6,475 nucleotides of DNA from Deltaproteobacteria bacterium (GCA_016875515.1 VGRA01000152.1:1-6475); one strand, 5' to 3'; shown: positions 1 through 6,063, numbered from the stretch's first letter. Notes: generated from the letters alone by a model not told the origin. Numbers and translations: made by a program.

Positions 1-44
1 CCGAAAACATCGCCCTGCTGATGAACTCCCGAGGTGCGGACAAG

Positions 45-73
45 AAAAAACCCCCAGTTTTCACTGGGGGTTT
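45..73 (-). terminator. Rho-independent terminator after tRNA-Gly
   Basis: Read on the minus strand, a perfect 8-bp stem (ACCCCCAG-type arm, 63-70, against 51-58) closes a GAAA tetraloop (59-62). The stem can extend by three A-T pairs (71-73 with 48-50). It is followed directly by a run of six T (45-50). It begins 3 nt after the encoded CCA end of the tRNA, so it should end the transglycosylase-pgsA-tRNA transcript. Read on the plus strand, the hairpin is followed only by TTTCTT, so it would work poorly in that direction. Confidence 0.88.
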
Positions 74-75
74 CT

Positions 76-150
76 TGGAGCGGGAAAAGGGATTTGAACC
101 CTCGACCCTCGCCTTGGCAAGGCGATGCTCTACCACTGAGCTATTCCCGC
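76..150 (-). tRNA. tRNA-Gly (anticodon GCC)
   Basis: The minus strand folds into a complete cloverleaf. The 7-bp acceptor stem GCGGGAA/TTCCCGC (144-150 with 80-86) is followed by a D arm with GCTC/GAGC. The anticodon stem TCGCC/GGCGA frames the loop TTGCCAA, giving anticodon GCC. The T arm is GAGGG/CCCTT with loop TTCAAAT and one G-U pair. The discriminator base is U (position 79), as is usual for bacterial tRNA-Gly, and the CCA end is encoded at 76-78. It reads Gly codons GGC and GGU; GGC is very common in these genes. It lies 77 nt downstream of pgsA on the same strand. I see no -35/-10 pair in that gap, so it may be matured from the pgsA transcript. A terminator follows at once. Confidence 0.98.
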
Positions 151-227
151 GTCTGCGCTGCGACTGCGTGCTGCCGAGAGCGGGCGGGCAGGTACCTCCG
201 GTTCCCCCCGCCGTCATGCCCCGGGTT

Positions 228-959
228 TCAGGCCTGCCCCGGGGCGCCTCCCGCCGGGGACGCAGCGGCCGCCCCCCGCCCTTCCAGCACCCGGAAGAAG
301 GCCCGGAAATAGTTCACCATGGAGATGACCGAGAACACCGCGGAGGCGTAGATGCACACCCGCCCCACCGTGTTGAAGTTGACCGGCCCCCTCCACACGC
401 CGAAGTCCAACACATGCGTGTAGTGCGTGCACAAGGCGATGATCCCCACCAACTGCAGGCTGGTCTTCCACTTCCCCTCCTGCCCCGCCGCGATCACCAG
501 CCCCTCGCTCGCAGCGATCTGCCGGAGCCCGTTCACGATGAGCTCCCGGGCCAGCAGCACAATGGTGATCCACGCCGGGATCCGCCCCAGCTTCACCATC
601 ATCACCAGCGCCGCCATCACGATCAGCTTGTCCGCCAGCGGGTCCAGGAACTTTCCCGTCACCGTCACAAGGTTCCACTTCCGCGCCAGGTACCCGTCAA
701 TGATGTCCGTCACCGACGCCACCACGTACAGCATGGCCGCCATCAACGAGTACCAGGGGTCCGCGTCGTACGTGAACCAGACGAAGAGGGGGATGACCAG
801 TATCCGCCCCACCGTCAGCATGTTCGGCAGGTTCCAGAACTCCTGCAGCAGCACGGACTGCTTCCGCCCGGCCCGCTTCGCTGCGCGCCGCGCCGCCTTC
901 TCCGCACGCTTGCGCTCCTTCGCCTCCCGCTTCAGCTGCCGCTTCGTCTCCGCGTCCAC
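228..959 (-). CDS. pgsA: CDP-diacylglycerol--glycerol-3-phosphate 3-phosphatidyltransferase
   Basis: This membrane enzyme (243 residues) makes phosphatidylglycerophosphate from CDP-diacylglycerol and glycerol-3-phosphate, the committed step to phosphatidylglycerol and cardiolipin. The CDP-alcohol phosphotransferase signature DxxDGxxAR(x8)G(x3)D(x3)D is complete: D85, D88, G89, A92-R93, G102, D106, D110. These residues bind the metal and the CDP group. N43-LPNMLT-GR is the typical PgsA entry to the first helix, and several hydrophobic helices follow (about 46-63, 68-85, 108-122, 128-140, 165-180, 200-221). The first 34 residues are an unusual Lys/Arg/Ala-rich tail, and the C-terminus is Ala/Gly/Pro-rich. 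The start is GTG (957-959) with a GGGGAG-type ribosome site just upstream, 15 nt after the transglycosylase stop, so the two are probably co-transcribed. The motif alone would also fit another CDP-alcohol transferase, but the N-terminal pattern favours PgsA. Confidence 0.94.
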   Translation of the reverse strand: MDAETKRQLKREAKERKRAEKAARRAAKRAGRKQSVLLQEFWNLPNMLTVGRILVIPLFVWFTYDADPWYSLMAAMLYVVASVTDIIDGYLARKWNLVTVTGKFLDPLADKLIVMAALVMMVKLGRIPAWITIVLLARELIVNGLRQIAASEGLVIAAGQEGKWKTSLQLVGIIALCTHYTHVLDFGVWRGPVNFNTVGRVCIYASAVFSVISMVNYFRAFFRVLEGRGAAAASPAGGAPGQA

Positions 960-974
960 TCGCCTCTCCCCGCC

Positions 975-1658
975 CTAGTTCCCCGCGGCGGCAGCCCCAC
1001 CGGGGGCCTCCGCCTGCGCCTGGGCCGCTTCCGGCGGAGCCTCGCCCTGCAGCTGCACCTTGTACTGCCGGTACAGCCCCAGCACTTTCTTCACGTACGC
1101 CTGCGTCTCCGCGTAGGGCGGCACCTTCCCCCCGTGCTTCCGCACCGCCTCCGGCCCCGCGTTGTAGGCGGCAATCATCTTCACCATGTTCCCCTCAAAG
1201 GTGTTTGCCAGTACCCGCAGGTAGCGCGTCCCCCCTTCAATGTTGTCCCGCACCCCGAAGATGTCCTTCACGTACATCTCCTGCGCCGTGCCGGGCATCA
1301 GTTGCATCAGCCCCGAGGCCCCCTTGTTCGACAGCGCCATGGGGTTGAAGTTGCTCTCAGCGTGCATGATGGCCCGCACCAGCGCCCGCGGTATCCGGTA
1401 GCGCGTGGCCGCAACATCAATCATCCGGTTGAACTCCCCCAGGTCCGTCTTCGCCCGGGGGATCACCACCTCGGCCGACTTCGCCGGCGCCGCGGAGAAC
1501 GTGCCCTGCAGCTTGCGCGCCTTGCGGCCGGACGGCTGCACGTTCGTGTACACGATGGTCCCGTCCGCCTCCGTGTACGTGTACACCCCGTCCGCGCACA
1601 GCCCCGTTGCGGGCAGCGCAATGCACAGCACGGCCAGGAGTGGACGAATTCGGAACAC
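975..1658 (-). CDS. Secreted lytic transglycosylase (DUF4124 + SLT domain)
   Basis: This is a probable peptidoglycan lytic transglycosylase of 227 residues, cleaving MurNAc-GlcNAc bonds to give 1,6-anhydro ends in the periplasm. Residues 1-22 form a signal peptide: Arg at 3 and 5, a hydrophobic core of LLAVLCIALPATGL, and cleavage probably near C21/A22. A DUF4124-type segment follows (24-42, VYTYTEADGTIVYTN). The SLT (GH23) domain spans about 75-195 with catalytic E101 in HAESNFNP, then GLMQLMPGTA (116-125) and AAYNAGPEAV (163-172). The tail after 205 is Ala/Gln/Pro-rich and low in complexity. I chose the GTG at 1656-1658 because it places the signal peptide exactly at the N-terminus. The longer in-frame ATG at 1743-1745 would add 29 non-signal residues and overlap the nadB start. 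No lipobox is evident, since the residue before C21 is Leu. It is first in an operon with pgsA. Confidence 0.92.
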   Translation of the reverse strand: MFRIRPLLAVLCIALPATGLCADGVYTYTEADGTIVYTNVQPSGRKARKLQGTFSAAPAKSAEVVIPRAKTDLGEFNRMIDVAATRYRIPRALVRAIMHAESNFNPMALSNKGASGLMQLMPGTAQEMYVKDIFGVRDNIEGGTRYLRVLANTFEGNMVKMIAAYNAGPEAVRKHGGKVPPYAETQAYVKKVLGLYRQYKVQLQGEAPPEAAQAQAEAPGGAAAAGN

Positions 1659-1667
1659 GGGACGACC

Positions 1668-1696
1668 ACCATAGTTTCCGCCCCCCTGCGCCTCAA
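1668..1696 (-). promoter_or_regulatory. Candidate sigma70-type promoter for the transglycosylase-pgsA unit
   Basis: On the minus strand TTGAGG (1691-1696) is followed after exactly 17 nt by TATGGT (1668-1673). This is a fair match to -35/-10 consensus and stands out in such GC-rich DNA. The -10 ends 9 nt before the chosen GTG start, so transcription would begin only about 2-4 nt before it, giving a nearly leaderless message. The GGTGGT overlapping the -10 could otherwise act as a weak ribosome site from an upstream promoter. The whole divergent gap to nadB is 85 nt. Confidence 0.4.
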
Positions 1697-1743
1697 GGAA
1701 TGCGGCTTGTCCCCGGCAGCGGCGTCCGTTAGGCCTAGCTCCC

Positions 1744-3330
1744 ATGGAGCAGTCGTTCGACTTCCTCGTGCTCGGCGGCGGCGTGTCCGGCCTCTCGTTC
1801 GCCCTCAAGGCGGCCGCCCACGGCAGCGTGGCCGTCCTCACCAAGCGTGCTCGCGGCGAGTGCAACACCGTCTATGCCCAGGGCGGCATTGCCGCCGTGC
1901 TCGCCCCGGACGACGACTTCGAGGCCCACATCCAGGACACCCTCACCGCCGGGGCCGGCCTGTGCCACCGGGACGCCGTGGAGGCCACCGTCCGGGACGG
2001 CCCCGCCCGCATCCGGGAGTTGGTGAAGCTGGGCGCCGGCTTTGACCGCAGGCAGGACGGCGAGTGGGACCTCACCCGCGAGGGCGGCCACAGCAAGCGC
2101 CGCGTCATCCACGCCGGGGACATCACCGGCCGGGAGCTGGAGCGCGCCCTGCTTACCGCCTGCGACGAGCAGCCCCACATCCAGTTCTTCCCGGATGCCA
2201 CCGCGTTGGACCTCGTGCGGGACCGCGCCCCCCCGGGCGGCCGCGTGCTCGGGGCCTACGTCCTCCTCCCGGACGGCAAGGTCCACACCTTCATCGGCGG
2301 CACCACGGTGCTCGCCACCGGCGGCGCCGGGAAGGTGTACCTGTACACGTCCAACCCGGACGTGGCCACCGGGGACGGCGTGGCCATGGCCTTCCGCGCA
2401 GGGGCGCGCGTGGCCAACATGGAGTTCTACCAGTTCCATCCCACCTGCCTCTTCCACCCGGAAGCCAAGAGCTTCCTCATTTCCGAAGCGCTGCGCGGCG
2501 AGGGGGGGCTTCTCCGGCTCAAGAGCGGCGATCGCTTCATGGAGCGCTACCACCCGCTGCGCGAGCTGGCCCCCCGGGACATCGTGGCCCGCGCCATTGA
2601 CGCGGAGCTCAAGCGCACCGGCAACGACTGCGTCTTTTTGGACATGACCCACCTGGGGCGCGCCTTCGTCATGGAGCGCTTTCCCAACATCTACGCCACC
2701 TGCAAGGAGTTCGGCGTGGACATGGCGGTGCAGCCCATCCCCGTGGTGCCGGCTGCCCACTACATGTGCGGCGGCGTGGTGACGGACCTCCACGGCCGCA
2801 CGGACGTCCCCGGGCTGTATGCCATCGGGGAGGTGTCCTGCACGGGGCTGCACGGCGCCAATCGGCTCGCCTCCAACTCGCTGCTGGAGGGGCTGGTCTT
2901 CGGCCACCGTGCGGCCGCGGCAGCCGCCACGGAGGTGAAGGAGCGCCGCGGCCTCTCGACGCCACCGCACCGGCCCTGGGATCCCGGCGCCGCCGTGGCC
3001 TCGGACGAGTCCGTCGTCGTCACCCAGAATTGGGACGAGGTGCGCAGGCTCATGTGGAATTACGTGGGCATCGTCCGCACGGACAAGCGGCTGCAGCGCG
3101 CCCGCCGCCGCCTGGAGATGCTGCGCGAGGAGATCCGCGACTACTACTGGAGGTTCGAGGTGACGCGGGACGTGGTGGAGCTGCGCAACATCGCGGACGT
3201 GGCGTGGCTGATCGTGGAGTGCGCAGCCCGCCGCCAGGAGAGCCGCGGCCTGCACTTCACCCTGGACTTCCCCGAGCGCGGCAACGACGCCACCGCGCAG
3301 GACACCGTGGTCCGCAAGGACGGCGCGTGA
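1744..3330 (+). CDS. nadB: L-aspartate oxidase
   Basis: This flavoenzyme (528 residues; E. coli NadB is 540) oxidises L-aspartate to iminoaspartate, the first step of de novo NAD synthesis, and feeds quinolinate synthase NadA. The N-terminal FAD motif is GGGVSG (11-16), and the SxxAQGG-like flavin segment is present as NTVYAQGGIAAV (41-52). By comparison with the succinate dehydrogenase/NadB family the active site is intact: E113 in REGGHS, H232 in YQFHPT, R278 in APRDIVARA, H339 in AAHYMCGG and R374 in GANRLASNSLLEG. The last point is the FAD-binding C-terminal end of the oxidoreductase domain. A helical C-terminal domain follows (about 425-510). The GREGGHS-type segment and the length favour NadB over SdhA/FrdA. 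The ribosome site is weak (AGG, 10 nt upstream). No nadA or nadC is in the window. The gene overlaps the next one by 4 nt. Confidence 0.96.
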   Translation: MEQSFDFLVLGGGVSGLSFALKAAAHGSVAVLTKRARGECNTVYAQGGIAAVLAPDDDFEAHIQDTLTAGAGLCHRDAVEATVRDGPARIRELVKLGAGFDRRQDGEWDLTREGGHSKRRVIHAGDITGRELERALLTACDEQPHIQFFPDATALDLVRDRAPPGGRVLGAYVLLPDGKVHTFIGGTTVLATGGAGKVYLYTSNPDVATGDGVAMAFRAGARVANMEFYQFHPTCLFHPEAKSFLISEALRGEGGLLRLKSGDRFMERYHPLRELAPRDIVARAIDAELKRTGNDCVFLDMTHLGRAFVMERFPNIYATCKEFGVDMAVQPIPVVPAAHYMCGGVVTDLHGRTDVPGLYAIGEVSCTGLHGANRLASNSLLEGLVFGHRAAAAAATEVKERRGLSTPPHRPWDPGAAVASDESVVVTQNWDEVRRLMWNYVGIVRTDKRLQRARRRLEMLREEIRDYYWRFEVTRDVVELRNIADVAWLIVECAARRQESRGLHFTLDFPERGNDATAQDTVVRKDGA

Positions 3331-4031
3331 CGCTGCGCCGCGGCCAGGTGATGGACGCACCGTGGGATGAGGCCGGCGCCCCGCCGCCCTCTCCCCGCAG
3401 CCCCCTCCCCGGCCTCCGCTGGCCCCTGGTCTCGTGGACGCTGCTCGGCGGCAGCGTGCTCGCCACGCTCGCGTCCATGCAGCAGCCGGAGCTGGTGCAG
3501 CGGACCGCGCTCTACGGCCCCTCCGTGGAGGCCGGGCAGTGGTACCGCCTGCTGTCCACGGTGTTCATGCACGGCAACCTGCTGCACCTGTTCATGAACA
3601 TGTCTGCCGTCTACACGCTGGGCATCCAGCTGGAGCGCGCGGTGGGAAGCCTCCGCACCCTGTACGTCTCCTCCGCCTCGGCGCTGGGGGCCGGCGCCTT
3701 CGTCCTGCTGTTCGGCTACGGCCTGCCCACCGTGGGGGCCTCGGGCGTGCTGTGCGGGTTCCTGGGGGCCATGCTGCCCATTGCCACCCGCGCGGGGCGG
3801 CGGTGGATCTGGACCACGGTGCTGCAGATTGCCCTCGTCTCGCTCTTGCCCATGGTCTCCTGGCAGGGCCACCTGGGGGGCTTCGCCTTCGGCTTCGTCG
3901 CCGGGCTGCTGCTGCGGCTGCCGCGGCAGCTGTTCCTGCCGCTCTCGGTGGCGCTGTTGTCCGGCGTGGCCGCCGTCACGGTCTGGTCCTCCGGGCAGCA
4001 GGGGCGCTTCTCCGTGGGGCAGCGGCGGTGA
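3327..4031 (+). CDS. Rhomboid family intramembrane serine protease
   Basis: This inner-membrane protease cuts other proteins within or near their transmembrane helices. With the GTG start at 3327 it has 234 residues. Signature elements are WYRLLS (72-77, the L1 loop Trp-Arg), HGNLLHLFMN (82-91) in the second helix, the catalytic serine S139 in GASG, and the catalytic histidine H182 in GHLGGFAFG. Hydrophobic segments lie at about 33-50, 76-100, 108-130, 136-152, 160-177, 183-197 and 202-220, so the layout is the six-helix core plus one C-terminal helix (6+1). The N-terminal 30 residues are Pro-rich and cytosolic-looking. The start is supported by AAGGA (3316-3320), 6 nt upstream inside nadB, and a GTGA overlap with the nadB stop. 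An ATG at 3351 (226 residues) is the alternative. The substrate is unknown, and co-expression with nadB gives no clear clue. Confidence 0.92.
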   Translation: MTLRRGQVMDAPWDEAGAPPPSPRSPLPGLRWPLVSWTLLGGSVLATLASMQQPELVQRTALYGPSVEAGQWYRLLSTVFMHGNLLHLFMNMSAVYTLGIQLERAVGSLRTLYVSSASALGAGAFVLLFGYGLPTVGASGVLCGFLGAMLPIATRAGRRWIWTTVLQIALVSLLPMVSWQGHLGGFAFGFVAGLLLRLPRQLFLPLSVALLSGVAAVTVWSSGQQGRFSVGQRR

Positions 4032-4102
4032 TGCGCGGCGCCTTGGCTTGACGAGTACCCGGCGGTGGTGGCACGCAGCGGCCGACTCCAGGACGGGACC
4101 CC

Positions 4103-4774
4103 ATGGCCAAGCTGATGATCGTGGAAGACGAGCCGGACCTCGCCGACCTGCTCGCCTACAACCTCGAGTCTGATGGCCACGAGGTGACCCTTGCAGCTAC
4201 GGGGGCGGCGGCGTTGCAACGTGCGCGGGAATGTTCCCCGGACGCGGTGCTGCTGGACCTGATGCTGCCGGACGTCTCGGGGGCAGACGTGGCCCGCCAG
4301 CTCCGGACGCTGCCCTCGCCGCCAGCCGTGTTGATGGTCACGGCACGCGGGACCGAGGCAGACCGCATCGGCGGGTTCGAACTGGGCGCCGACGACTACG
4401 TCGTCAAGCCCTTCTCGGTGAGGGAACTGCTGATGCGCGTGCGCGCGGTGCTGAGGCGGCGCAGCGCCGGGACGAGCCCGGGGCTGCAGCAGGCCCCCAT
4501 CACGGTGGACGTGAAGCGCCACGAGGCCCGCGTCTACGGAGAGCCGGTGACGTTGACGGCGCTCGAGTTCCGCTTGCTCAAAACGCTGGTGGCGCGGGAA
4601 GGACGGGTGCAGACGCGGGAGGTGCTGCTGCAGGACGTCTGGGGCATCCAGGCCGACATCTCCACCCGCACCGTGGACACCCACATCAAGCGGCTCCGGG
4701 AGAAGCTGGGGCCGGCGGGGGACTGCGTGAAGACGCTCCGCGGGGTGGGCTACCGACTGGAGTTCGGACGGTGA
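4103..4774 (+). CDS. phoB: PhoB-like OmpR-family response regulator
   Basis: This is a two-component response regulator of 223 residues, normal for the OmpR/PhoB family. The receiver domain (3-118) has the acidic pair E8-D9, the phospho-acceptor D52 in LDLMLPD, T80, and K102 in VKPFS. The winged-helix DNA-binding domain (about 131-222) shows TALEFRLLKTLV (152-163), the recognition helix region TRTVDTHIKRLREKL (188-202) and the wing RGVGYRLE (213-220). Both domains look intact. The start ATG is preceded by AGGA 9 nt upstream and begins directly with the receiver beta strand. It overlaps the sensor kinase gene by 4 nt, so the two are a translationally coupled pair. The phosphate role (PhoB) is inferred from overall similarity and the PhoR-like partner. 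Another OmpR-type function cannot be excluded, and no pst or phoU gene is in view. Confidence 0.92.
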   Translation: MAKLMIVEDEPDLADLLAYNLESDGHEVTLAATGAAALQRARECSPDAVLLDLMLPDVSGADVARQLRTLPSPPAVLMVTARGTEADRIGGFELGADDYVVKPFSVRELLMRVRAVLRRRSAGTSPGLQQAPITVDVKRHEARVYGEPVTLTALEFRLLKTLVAREGRVQTREVLLQDVWGIQADISTRTVDTHIKRLREKLGPAGDCVKTLRGVGYRLEFGR

Positions 4775-5808
4775 GCGCCCCGTCGGAGGTAGGGCCCGGG
4801 GCGTTGTCTGCCGTGCTGGACGGGATGGAGGAGGGGCTGTGGCTGACGGACGCGGAGGGCCGCGTCACGCACCACAACCTGGCCCTCAAGGAGCTGCTGT
4901 TCGCGGGCCAGGAGCTGCGGGGGCGGCACCCGAGCGAGCTGGTAGCCAGCGACCCGTTGGCTGCCGCGGTGGACCGCGCCTGCACCGCCGGAGAGGGCGC
5001 CCGGCTGGAACTGCGCCTGGACGGCCTCCGCCCGCGGGTCCTGCAGGTGTCCGTCCGGCCGCTGGTCCATGAGGGCGGGGGCAGCTTTGCGCTCTTCCAT
5101 GACGTGACGGAGCTGCGCCACCTGGAGAAGGTCCGGACCGACTTCGTGGCCAACGTCAGCCACGAGCTGCGGACCCCCATCACCGCCATCCGTGGCTACG
5201 CCGAGACGCTCCGGGACGGCGCCTTGATGGACGCCCACCATGCCCCGCGGATGGTGGACATCATCTTCCGGCAGTCCGAGCGCCTCGCGGCGCTGGTGGA
5301 GGATCTCCTGGAGCTCTCCCGGCTCGAGGCCAACGAGCTGCAGCTGGAGCCGGTCCGGGTCCCCGTCCGCGAGGCCACCCTCCGCGTGCTCGAGGTGGTC
5401 CGCCAGCGAGCGACGGGGAAGGAGATCCACTTCGAGGTTCACTTGGACGAGACCGTCTGCGCCTGGGCTGACGAGCGCGCGGTGGAGCAGGTGCTGCTCA
5501 ACCTCCTGGACAACGCGGTCAAGTACACCGCCCCCGGTGGGCAGGTGCGGATTGACGGACACTGCGCAGGGGAACGCGTGGTCGTCTCCGTGCAGGACAG
5601 CGGGCTGGGGATCGAGGAGAAGTACCTGCCCCGCCTCTTCGAGCGCTTCTACCGGGTGGACAAGGGGCGGAGCCGGGAGATGGGGGGAACGGGGCTGGGG
5701 CTCTCCATCGTGAAGCACCTGGCGGTGGCCATGGGAGGGGACGTCGGCGTGACGAGCGCGCCGGGCGTGGGCAGCACCTTCTCCGTGACGCTGCCCTCCC
5801 CCCGCTAA
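4771..5808 (+). CDS. phoR: PhoR-like sensor histidine kinase, PAS-HisKA-HATPase, no membrane segment
   Basis: This is a 345-residue sensor kinase that should phosphorylate the regulator encoded just upstream. An N-terminal PAS domain (about 11-113; MEEGLWLTDAEGRVTHHN, then ALFHDVTE) leads into HisKA (121-185) with phospho-histidine H131 in FVANVSHELRTP, a form typical of PhoR. The HATPase domain has an N box with N248 (LLNLLDNAVKY), a G1 box DSGLGI (276-281), an F box FERFYRVD (290-297) and a G2 box GGTGLGLSIVK (305-315). All catalytic residues are present. The start is GTG at 4771, inside the GTGA overlap, with GGAG 8 nt upstream. No hydrophobic segment precedes the PAS domain, so unlike E. 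coli or Bacillus PhoR this kinase should be cytosolic. It would have to sense through the PAS domain or a partner such as PhoU (inference). A different signal is possible. Confidence 0.9.
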   Translation: MSAPSEVGPGALSAVLDGMEEGLWLTDAEGRVTHHNLALKELLFAGQELRGRHPSELVASDPLAAAVDRACTAGEGARLELRLDGLRPRVLQVSVRPLVHEGGGSFALFHDVTELRHLEKVRTDFVANVSHELRTPITAIRGYAETLRDGALMDAHHAPRMVDIIFRQSERLAALVEDLLELSRLEANELQLEPVRVPVREATLRVLEVVRQRATGKEIHFEVHLDETVCAWADERAVEQVLLNLLDNAVKYTAPGGQVRIDGHCAGERVVVSVQDSGLGIEEKYLPRLFERFYRVDKGRSREMGGTGLGLSIVKHLAVAMGGDVGVTSAPGVGSTFSVTLPSPR

Positions 5809-5821
5809 GGCGTGCGGGGAG

Positions 5822-5865
5822 AAGTCACATGGATGTCACGTGGGCGCGCGGGTCCTGCCACGTGG
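5822..5865 (+). promoter_or_regulatory. Phased 11-nt repeats resembling PHO-box half-sites
   Basis: Three heptamers sit in the same 11-nt phase, each followed by a tgg-ending spacer: AAGTCAC (5822-5828, then atgg), ATGTCAC (5833-5839, then gtgg) and CTGCCAC (5855-5861, then gtgg). The unit between them (5844) is unrelated. The E. coli PHO box is made of CTGTCAT-like heptamers separated by 4 nt, the same 7+4 geometry. The site starts 13 nt after the phoR stop. There is no convincing -10 element downstream, so a binding role is inferred from spacing and sequence only. The two CACGTG cores, 22 nt apart, could instead bind another dimeric regulator. Confidence 0.35.
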
Positions 5866-5886
5866 CCGCGGCAGGCTGCGCCGCCC

Positions 5887-6021
5887 ATGGACTCCACCTT
5901 CACCTACAGGCTCGTCGTGGTTCCCCCTGCCGCTGTTCCCCGCCCCACCCGGTGGACGGCCTGGCTCGCCCAGTTCGTGAGGGCGTACCGGGCAGTCACG
6001 CCGCTGTACCGGGTGAAGTGA
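5887..6021 (+). CDS. Possible small basic protein, 44 residues, unknown function
   Basis: This short open frame starts at ATG 5887, with a longer in-frame start at ATG 5833. It encodes a basic peptide: a beta-like N-terminus (FTYRLVVV), a Pro-containing linker, then a stretch that could form an amphipathic helix (TAWLAQFVRAYRAV). By my count about 39 of 44 codons end in G or C, matching the neighbouring genes. The ribosome site is weak (GCAGG, 11 nt upstream). I recognise no family. The overlapping Cys/His/Pro-rich frame on the same strand (5829-6113) looks less protein-like. In a genome this rich in GC, a frame of this length can arise by chance, so it is a candidate only. Confidence 0.35.
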   Translation: MDSTFTYRLVVVPPAAVPRPTRWTAWLAQFVRAYRAVTPLYRVK

Positions 6022-6045
6022 CCCGCGGCCGGTGCTCACCCGTCA

Positions 6046-6063
6046 TTGTTGCCAACTTGTCAC
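6046..6063 (+). promoter_or_regulatory. Second PHO-box-like pair upstream of the metallophosphoesterase
   Basis: TTGTTGC (6046-6052) and TTGTCAC (6057-6063) are separated by 4 nt, giving the same 11-nt phase as the repeats after phoR. They lie in an AT-richer island, 90 nt before the phosphoesterase ATG. Match to CTGTCAT/CTGTCAC is good for the second unit and partial for the first. The DNA that follows is GC-rich, without a recognisable -10, so confidence is low. Confidence 0.25.

Noticed and set aside
1..44. End or start of a gene at the left edge
   Set aside because: The three plus frames give only a six-residue tail or frames running through the terminator, and a minus-strand ATG at 8-10 leaves two further codons; too little to call.
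34..312. Plus-strand ORF containing KRDLNPRPSPWQGDALPLSYSR
   Set aside because: This peptide is the well-known spurious translation of the antisense of tRNA-Gly.
1707..1735. TTGTCC-N17-TAGGCC as the nadB promoter
   Set aside because: Spacing fits, but the -10 matches only the first two bases of consensus, so it cannot be told from background.
1743..1868. Longer start (ATG 1743-1745 or 1868) for the transglycosylase
   Set aside because: It would bury the signal peptide behind 29-70 non-conserved-looking residues and overlap nadB head-on.
21..2045. A 674-codon plus-strand open frame across the tRNA, pgsA and transglycosylase
   Set aside because: It runs antisense to two clear genes and through a tRNA and terminator, and its His/Pro/Arg-rich composition is the usual mirror of high third-position GC on the other strand.
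1735..3360. 541-codon minus-strand ORF covering all of nadB
   Set aside because: nadB has an intact active site and FAD motif; the antisense frame is low in complexity and has no recognisable domain.
4048..4083. TTGACG (4048) as -35, or TGGCAC (4069) as a sigma54 -24 element, for phoBR
   Set aside because: No usable -10 lies 16-18 nt after TTGACG, and the required GC of the sigma54 -12 element is missing (GGCC in place of TTGC).
4750..5718. 322-codon minus-strand ORF opposite phoR (and a similar one at 3716-4684 opposite the rhomboid and phoB)
   Set aside because: Both are shadows of well-supported plus-strand genes in GC-rich DNA, with no domain or ribosome site.
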